Part shown: piece by piece, positions 11,229 to 16,069 of the stretch
Numbering within the stretch: position 1 is the first letter of the stretch
How the letters are laid out: each line of letters opens with the position of its first letter
NCBI GenBank assembly: GCA_050011095.1
Contig: JBEKJU010000189.1
Location: forward strand, 1 to 16,069
Source: JBEKJU01 sp050011095
Lineage (GTDB): Bacteria; Desulfobacterota; Syntrophorhabdia; Syntrophorhabdales; WCHB1-27
Direction: 5' to 3'
Length of the DNA: 16,069 bases
The notes under the pieces: model-generated
Databases searched by the model: none
What the model was told of the DNA's origin: nothing
What the model saw: only the letters and a program-made list of their open reading frames with translations
Program-made: the position numbers and the translations under genes

Positions 11229-13853
11229 ATGGCGAAAATCAAGATAACAACCCTGACGGATAAGATCAAGGACGAGGAGATCTTGTCGAAGCTGAAAAGC
11301 ATAGGGGTTAAGATAAAGGACAAGGAAAAGGAGAGGGAGGAAGAGGCCCTTTCGGAAGGCAGGAAGTCAACCGCTTCCGGCGAGACCGTCATAGAAAAGA
11401 GGGTTGCCTCCACCGTCATCAGGAGAAGGGTCCAGCCTCCACCCCCCGCCGAGGTAAAGAAGGAGACCGAGATAAGCTTCCGGGAGGTTGCGGAGGCGGA
11501 GAAGGAAGTGCCCGTAAGGAAAGTCGTCGAAGGGGGCAGGAGGACGGCTGAAGAGCCCGTCATCGAACTCGTGAAGGCGGAAAAGCGGACAGAGGAAGCG
11601 ACCGCCGCCGAAGGCGCGCCCCAGATCGAGAAGATCGAGCTTATCGAGAGGGGTGAGGGGCACGAGGCAGACTCGGAAGCCCCCCAGGCGCCTGCGGCCG
11701 CGACGAAGGAAGCGGCCGAAGCTCTCGAAGAGGCGGTGAAGGCGGATATCGACGGCATCGGCGAAGAAAAGAAGCAGGAGATCACGAGGGCCCTCGAAGA
11801 GGCCTACAGGCAGGACCTCGACAAGGAATTCGTCCTCGTTGAAGACGAGGAGACCGAAGAGGAGCGGAAAAAGAAGAAGGCTGAGCGCCTCCAGAAGAAG
11901 GTGGAGGAAGAAGAGATCGAAGAGGCAAAACTTAAGGGCAAGGCGGTATCCAAGAGGAAGGTCGTCATAAAGGAAGAGGACCTCTATGCATTCCGCCGGC
12001 AAAAGGGGAAGACCCTCCCCTTCAGGAAGGACAGGGGGGGCAGGAGGGACGAGCGGACCGACGACGGCAGGAGGGACGAGGCGAGACCCGCGAGGAAGGT
12101 CGTCAGAATCGCCGACCACGTGCAGGTGGGGGAACTCGCGAAGAGGTTGAGCGTGAAGGCCTCCGACGTGATCGCGAAGCTCCTCCGCCTCGGAGTCATC
12201 AGCAACGTCAACCAGGCAATAGATTTCGATACGGCCTCCCTCATCGCGGCGGACATCGGTTATGATGTCGAGCGGATCATGTCCGTCGAGGAGGAGTTCA
12301 TGACGAGGGAGGGGGAACAGAAGGAGGAGGCCCCTGAAGACTTAAAGCCGAGACGGCCGGTCGTCACGATCATGGGCCACGTGGACCACGGGAAGACGCT
12401 CCTTCTCGACACGATAAGAAATACGAACGTCGCCGAGCGGGAGGCGGGCGGAATCACGCAGCATATCGGCGCCTATATCGCCAAGGTGGACACAAAGGAG
12501 ATCACCTTCGTCGATACGCCGGGCCATGAGGCCTTTACCGCGATGAGGGCGAGAGGGGCGCTAGTCACGGATATCGTCGTCCTCGTTGTCGCCGCCGACG
12601 ACGGCGTGATGCCCCAGACAAGGGAGGCCATAGACCACGCGAAGGCGGCGAGGGTGCCGATCATCGTCGCCATCAACAAGATCGACAAGGCGAACGCGAA
12701 TCCCGACAGGGTCATGAAGGAGCTGACCGAGCTTGGACTCCAGCCCGAGGAGTGGGGAGGGACGACGCTAACGGCGAAGATATCGGCGAAAAAGAAGATC
12801 GGGATCGAAGACCTCCTGGAGCTGATCCTTCTCCAGGCGGAGCTTCTCGAGCTGAAGGCAAACCCCGACAAGCTCGCGAAGGGTATTATCATCGAGTCCG
12901 GCCTCGACAAGGGCCACGGCCCCTTCGGTACCGTTATCATCCAGGAAGGGACGCTCAAGATCCAGGACCCCTTCGTGGCGGGGGCCACCTTTGGCAGGGT
13001 CAGGGCACTCATCGACGACAAGGGCAAGAGGATACAGAGGGCACTCCCGTCGACGCCCGTCATGGTTGTCGGCTTCTCCGATGTGCCCCAGGCCGGCGAC
13101 CCCTACATCGCTACCACCGAGGAGAGATACGCCCGCGAGGTTTCCCGGTTCAGACAGGAGAAGATAAGGGAACAGGAGCAGGCCAAGAGCGCGCGGATCA
13201 CCCTCGACGAGCTCTATTCGCGAATGGGCGAGGCGGCGAAGCTCACCCTGAACGTAGTCCTGAAGGGCGATGCCCGGGGGACACTGGACGCCATAGGCGA
13301 GGCGCTGAAGAAGCTCTCCACGGATAGCGTCGAGATCAATATCATCCACAACGGCGTCGGGACGATCACCGAGACCGATGTGAACCTGGCGATGGCGTCA
13401 GGCGCGATCATTATCGGCTTCAACGTCAAGCCCATGGCGAAGACGCAGGCCCTCGCGGATCAGGAGAAGGTCGACATAAGGACCTACTCGGTGATCTACG
13501 ACATGATCGACGATGTCAGGAAGGCCATGGAAGGCCTCCTCGCGCCGCGTATCGTGGAGGTGAAGATCGGCGCGGCGGAGGTGAGAAAGATCTTTGTCGT
13601 TTCCAAGGTAGGCACGATCGCGGGCTGCTATGTGACGGAAGGAAAGGTCACGAGGGCCGCCACGACAAAGGTGGTGCGAAACGACCAGGTTCTCTTCAGC
13701 GGCAAGATCTCCTCATTGAAGCGCTTCAAGGACGACATGAAGGAGGTGACCGCCGGCTATGAGTGCGGTATCTCCCTGGAGGGCTTCAACGACATCAAAG
13801 AGGCCGACAGGATGGAATTCTACGTCGAAGAGCAGGAGAAGCAGACTCTTTAG
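11229..13853 (+). CDS. infB: Translation initiation factor IF-2
   Basis: 874 aa. It starts with an IF2_N module (MAKIKITTLTDKIK), then a ~270-residue charged Lys/Glu/Arg linker, a second IF2_N module (VGELAKRLSVKASDVIAKLL, ~297-345), and the GTPase domain with G1 GHVDHGKT (383-390), DTPGHEAF (G3), NKID (G4) and a SAK (G5). Domains II to IV follow, with the C-terminal domain closing on YECGISLEGFNDIKEAD. It delivers fMet-tRNA to the 30S subunit in a GTP-dependent way. GGGAGG lies 8 bases upstream of ATG. All motifs are intact. Confidence 0.97.
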   Translation: MAKIKITTLTDKIKDEEILSKLKSIGVKIKDKEKEREEEALSEGRKSTASGETVIEKRVASTVIRRRVQPPPPAEVKKETEISFREVAEAEKEVPVRKVVEGGRRTAEEPVIELVKAEKRTEEATAAEGAPQIEKIELIERGEGHEADSEAPQAPAAATKEAAEALEEAVKADIDGIGEEKKQEITRALEEAYRQDLDKEFVLVEDEETEEERKKKKAERLQKKVEEEEIEEAKLKGKAVSKRKVVIKEEDLYAFRRQKGKTLPFRKDRGGRRDERTDDGRRDEARPARKVVRIADHVQVGELAKRLSVKASDVIAKLLRLGVISNVNQAIDFDTASLIAADIGYDVERIMSVEEEFMTREGEQKEEAPEDLKPRRPVVTIMGHVDHGKTLLLDTIRNTNVAEREAGGITQHIGAYIAKVDTKEITFVDTPGHEAFTAMRARGALVTDIVVLVVAADDGVMPQTREAIDHAKAARVPIIVAINKIDKANANPDRVMKELTELGLQPEEWGGTTLTAKISAKKKIGIEDLLELILLQAELLELKANPDKLAKGIIIESGLDKGHGPFGTVIIQEGTLKIQDPFVAGATFGRVRALIDDKGKRIQRALPSTPVMVVGFSDVPQAGDPYIATTEERYAREVSRFRQEKIREQEQAKSARITLDELYSRMGEAAKLTLNVVLKGDARGTLDAIGEALKKLSTDSVEINIIHNGVGTITETDVNLAMASGAIIIGFNVKPMAKTQALADQEKVDIRTYSVIYDMIDDVRKAMEGLLAPRIVEVKIGAAEVRKIFVVSKVGTIAGCYVTEGKVTRAATTKVVRNDQVLFSGKISSLKRFKDDMKEVTAGYECGISLEGFNDIKEADRMEFYVEEQEKQTL

Positions 13854-13860
13854 GTCATAG

Positions 13861-14160
13861 ATGGTAGTAGGTGTTTCGCGACTGGAGATTTTCTTGCCGG
13901 AAAATCACTCTCTCAAAGAGAAAAGACAGGCAATGAGAAGAATAGTCGAAAGGACGAAGGGGAAGTTCAATATATCGATTATGGAGATAGACCAGACGAA
14001 CCTCTGGCAGAAGGCCAGTGTGGGCTTCGCCGTCGTGGGCGTGAAGCAGGACCATGTCAACTCGACCATCGAGAACGTCTCCCGGTATATAGAATCCCTG
14101 TACATAGGGGAGGTCATAAGGTCCACGACCGAGATCATGGTGATAGGGGATGAGGTATAG
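13861..14160 (+). CDS. ylxP: DUF503 family protein YlxP
   Basis: 99 aa, typical length. The DUF503 signature is present: an N-terminal VGVSRLEIFLPENHSLKEKRQ with the conserved SLKEKR, then ERTKGKFNISIMEIDQ and the DLWQKASVGFAVVG-type segment. It is an RNA-binding-like ferredoxin fold of unclear role, conserved between infB and rbfA in many bacteria. Its start is 7 bp after the infB stop, which also supplies an AGG. Its end overlaps the rbfA start by 11 bp. Confidence 0.92.
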   Translation: MVVGVSRLEIFLPENHSLKEKRQAMRRIVERTKGKFNISIMEIDQTNLWQKASVGFAVVGVKQDHVNSTIENVSRYIESLYIGEVIRSTTEIMVIGDEV

Positions 14161-14521
14161 ACGTCTTCGGTTGCAGGACCAGCTCCGCGAGGAGATTTCA
14201 GCCATCATACAACAGGAGATCAAGGACCCGGGCATCGGCTTCATCACGATTCTCGACGTGAAGATGACGGAAGACCTGAAGTACGCAAAGATATTGTACT
14301 CGGTCTACGGAAGCGAGGAAGAGAAGCACAAGACGGTCGAGGCCCTCAGGCGGGCCAAGGGTTATATCAAGCACCTGCTCGGTACCAGGATAAAGCTGAG
14401 ATACACGCCGGAGCTGACCTTCGTTTTCGATACGGAGCAGGAAAAGCACGCGCGCATCGACGAGCTGTTGAAAAAGGTAGAATCTGAATCTGAGAGGATG
14501 GACGGTGTTTCAGAGGATTAG
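14150..14521 (+). CDS. rbfA: 30S ribosome-binding factor RbfA
   Basis: 123 aa. It has the RbfA KH-type fold with REEISAIIQQEIKDPGIGFITILDV, then DLKYAKILYSVYG and RAKGYIKHLLGTRIKLRYTPELTFVFD, which are the conserved strands and helix kink. RbfA promotes 16S rRNA 5' processing and cold-adaptive 30S maturation. Start ATG overlaps the ylxP end by 11 bp, and its own end overlaps the nrnA GTG by 17 bp. Confidence 0.94.
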   Translation: MRYRRLRLQDQLREEISAIIQQEIKDPGIGFITILDVKMTEDLKYAKILYSVYGSEEEKHKTVEALRRAKGYIKHLLGTRIKLRYTPELTFVFDTEQEKHARIDELLKKVESESERMDGVSED

Positions 14522-15449
14522 GGGGGCCCTGGACGGAGGCCGAAAATTTCTCGTGACGACCCATATCGACCCTGACGGAGACGCCCTGGGCTCGGCCTTT
14601 GCCATGGCGTTCGCCCTCACCGGCCTGGGGAAGGATGCGGCCGTCTATCTGAGGGACCCCATCCCCTACAGGTACACCTTCCTTCCGAGGCCTGCCCCCA
14701 TACTCCATAAGGTCCCCGAAAACACTTATGACACGGTCGTCGTCCTCGATTGCAGCAGCCTCGCCCGGCTGGGCGATGAGTACGGGTCCGTGAGGCGGAA
14801 TCGCCGCATCATCAACATCGATCACCACGAGGCGGGCGATCCCTTCGGGGAGATCAATATCATCGACGCGCGGGCCTCGTCGGCCGCCGAGATACTCTAC
14901 CTCATCCTGAAATCCCTCGGCGTGCCCTTCACCTTCGACATCGCGGCAAACCTCTACACGGCCGTCATGACGGATACCGGCTCTTTCCGCTACGACAACA
15001 CGACGAAGCTCGCCTTCTCCATCTGTCAGGAGATGACGGGCTTTGGTGTAAGCCCCTCGTCAGTCGCGGCCGAGGTCTACGAGAACCACCCGAGAAAGCG
15101 GTACGCCCTCCTCTGCCTTGTCCTCGCCACGATCGAGACATTTCACGCGGACCGGATCGCCCTCGCGCACGTCACCGGTGACATGTTCGCGGAAACCCGC
15201 ACGAACCGCGAGCACACGGAGGGATTCGTCGAGTATCTGAAGGAGATAGGGGGTGTGGAGGTCGCCTGCCTCATCCGCGAGCTTGGCGCCGGGAAATGGA
15301 AAATAAGCATGAGATCCAAGGGTAGTGTCGACGTCGCGTCGGTCGCCCGTTCGTTCGGGGGCGGCGGCCACCGGAAGGCGGCGGGATGCGTCCTGGAGGG
15401 CGACATCGAGACGGCGAAGAATATTTTGATAGGGGCATTTTCTCTATGA
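14505..15449 (+). CDS. nrnA: DHH/DHHA1 phosphoesterase NrnA (oligoribonuclease/pAp phosphatase)
   Basis: 314 aa. The DHH domain shows THIDPDGDALGS (H20, D24, D26), VVLDCSS and NIDHHEAGDPFG; the DHHA1 substrate-binding part shows SVDVASVARSFGGGGHRKAAGC near the C-terminus. NrnA enzymes degrade short RNA oligomers and, in many cases, 3'-phosphoadenosine 5'-phosphate, in the cytosol with metal ions. Start GTG 14505 overlaps rbfA by 17 bp with AGAGGA 7 bases before it. Its position between rbfA and truB is the usual arrangement in delta-type proteobacteria and Firmicutes. The stop overlaps the truB start (ATGA). Confidence 0.92.
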   Translation: MFQRIRGALDGGRKFLVTTHIDPDGDALGSAFAMAFALTGLGKDAAVYLRDPIPYRYTFLPRPAPILHKVPENTYDTVVVLDCSSLARLGDEYGSVRRNRRIINIDHHEAGDPFGEINIIDARASSAAEILYLILKSLGVPFTFDIAANLYTAVMTDTGSFRYDNTTKLAFSICQEMTGFGVSPSSVAAEVYENHPRKRYALLCLVLATIETFHADRIALAHVTGDMFAETRTNREHTEGFVEYLKEIGGVEVACLIRELGAGKWKISMRSKGSVDVASVARSFGGGGHRKAAGCVLEGDIETAKNILIGAFSL

Positions 15450-16069
15450 TGAATGGTTTTTTGATTATCGACAAGAGCCAGGGAATGACGTCCTATGACG
15501 TAATAAAGAGGCTCAAGAGACTCCATCCGTTCAAAAAGATCGGTTACATCGGGACCCTTGACAGGAACGCGACCGGCATACTGCCCGTGGCGCTCGATGA
15601 AGGGGTGAAGCTGATCCCCTTTCTCGAAAATGGCGAGAAGAGGTATGTGGCGAGATTCGTTCTGGGCGTGACAACGGACACGTTCGACATGGAGGGGAAG
15701 AGATTGTCGGAGGTGGAGCCGCCCGTTTTCGAGAAGGCAGAGGTCGCGGAGGCCCTTTCCCGGTTCAAGGGCAGGATCACCCAGAAGATCCCCGTCTATT
15801 CGTCGAAGAAGGTGGAGGGGAAACCGCTCTACAAATGGGTGAGGCAGGGGATCGCCATCGATCCTCCGAGCAAGGAGGTGGAGGTTTACGACCTCATCTT
15901 CCTCGACTACGTCCATCCCTACGTCGACGTCGAGATCGGGTGCTCAAAGGGGACGTATATCAGGGTCATCGCCCATGACTTCGGGGAGATCCTCGGCTGC
16001 GGGGCCGCCCTCCACACCCTGAAGCGCACGCGCCACGGGGAGTTCGAGATCAGAAAGAGCGTGATCCTC
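15446..16069 (+). CDS. truB: tRNA pseudouridine synthase TruB (3' end beyond window)
   Basis: The first 208 codons, all in frame to the window edge, so the gene is incomplete only because the window ends. TruB makes pseudouridine 55 in the tRNA T-arm. The catalytic Asp is D39 in GTLDRNATG. RYVARFVLG carries the active-site Tyr, and CSKGTYIRVIAHDFGEILGCGAAL carries the conserved Lys/Arg segment. The usual motif is HTGTLDPxATG; here it reads YIGTLDRNATG, with the His and Pro replaced. ATG 15446 overlaps the nrnA stop by 4 bp, and a second ATG follows at 15449. Confidence 0.93.
   Translation, partial: MMNGFLIIDKSQGMTSYDVIKRLKRLHPFKKIGYIGTLDRNATGILPVALDEGVKLIPFLENGEKRYVARFVLGVTTDTFDMEGKRLSEVEPPVFEKAEVAEALSRFKGRITQKIPVYSSKKVEGKPLYKWVRQGIAIDPPSKEVEVYDLIFLDYVHPYVDVEIGCSKGTYIRVIAHDFGEILGCGAALHTLKRTRHGEFEIRKSVIL

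Overview
This is a GC-rich bacterial window that looks like the chromosome of an anaerobic, Gram-negative bacterium, most likely a Desulfobacterota-type lineage (former Deltaproteobacteria, for example Syntrophorhabdus-like). The grounds are an LpxC (lipid A) gene, DUF3786 and YqeC proteins typical of anaerobes, and a classical rimP-nusA-infB operon. The taxon is an inference from gene content. There are no tRNA or rRNA genes, no CRISPR array, and no transposase or phage genes.

Layout. (1) 158-2028, minus strand: a two-gene unit with a DUF3786 protein followed, with a 4-bp overlap, by an unusual fusion of an NtrX-like response-regulator receiver domain to LpxC, the committed enzyme of lipid A synthesis. 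(2) 2136-4708, plus strand, divergent from (1): a tight five-gene unit of queD, folE2, a small lipoprotein, a DUF2007 protein and yqeC. Its first two genes make pterin/7-deazapurine intermediates (queuosine, folate). (3) 4868-7355, minus strand: a double-domain family 2 glycosyltransferase followed after 10 bp by a DUF4922 protein (GalT/Ap4A-phosphorylase-like). (4) 7356-7806: about 450 bp without a gene, filled with a composite intergenic repeat made of three A boxes, two B boxes and hairpins. (5) 7807-9194, plus strand: a small secreted or lipoprotein gene, a PC4-type ssDNA-binding protein, and a HIT-family protein whose 3' end has been replaced by a dispersed repeat. (6) 9191-16069, plus strand: a strong promoter and leader hairpin followed by rimP, nusA, infB, ylxP, rbfA, nrnA and truB (truB runs off the window).

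A 117-bp repeat is present twice, at 4708-4824 and 9000-9116, with a single mismatch. Both copies have the same orientation and each abuts the 3' end of a plus-strand gene. In the second case the junction falls inside the HIT gene, immediately after the catalytic HxHxH motif.

The most interesting items are: the receiver-LpxC fusion, whose LpxC domain also has Phe where the family has the His that is mutated in the E. coli envA1 allele; the near-identical repeat pair that remodelled the HIT gene; the composite repeat array at 7500-7761; and sigma70-type promoters placed so close to the start codons of queD and the 7807 gene that their mRNAs may be leaderless.
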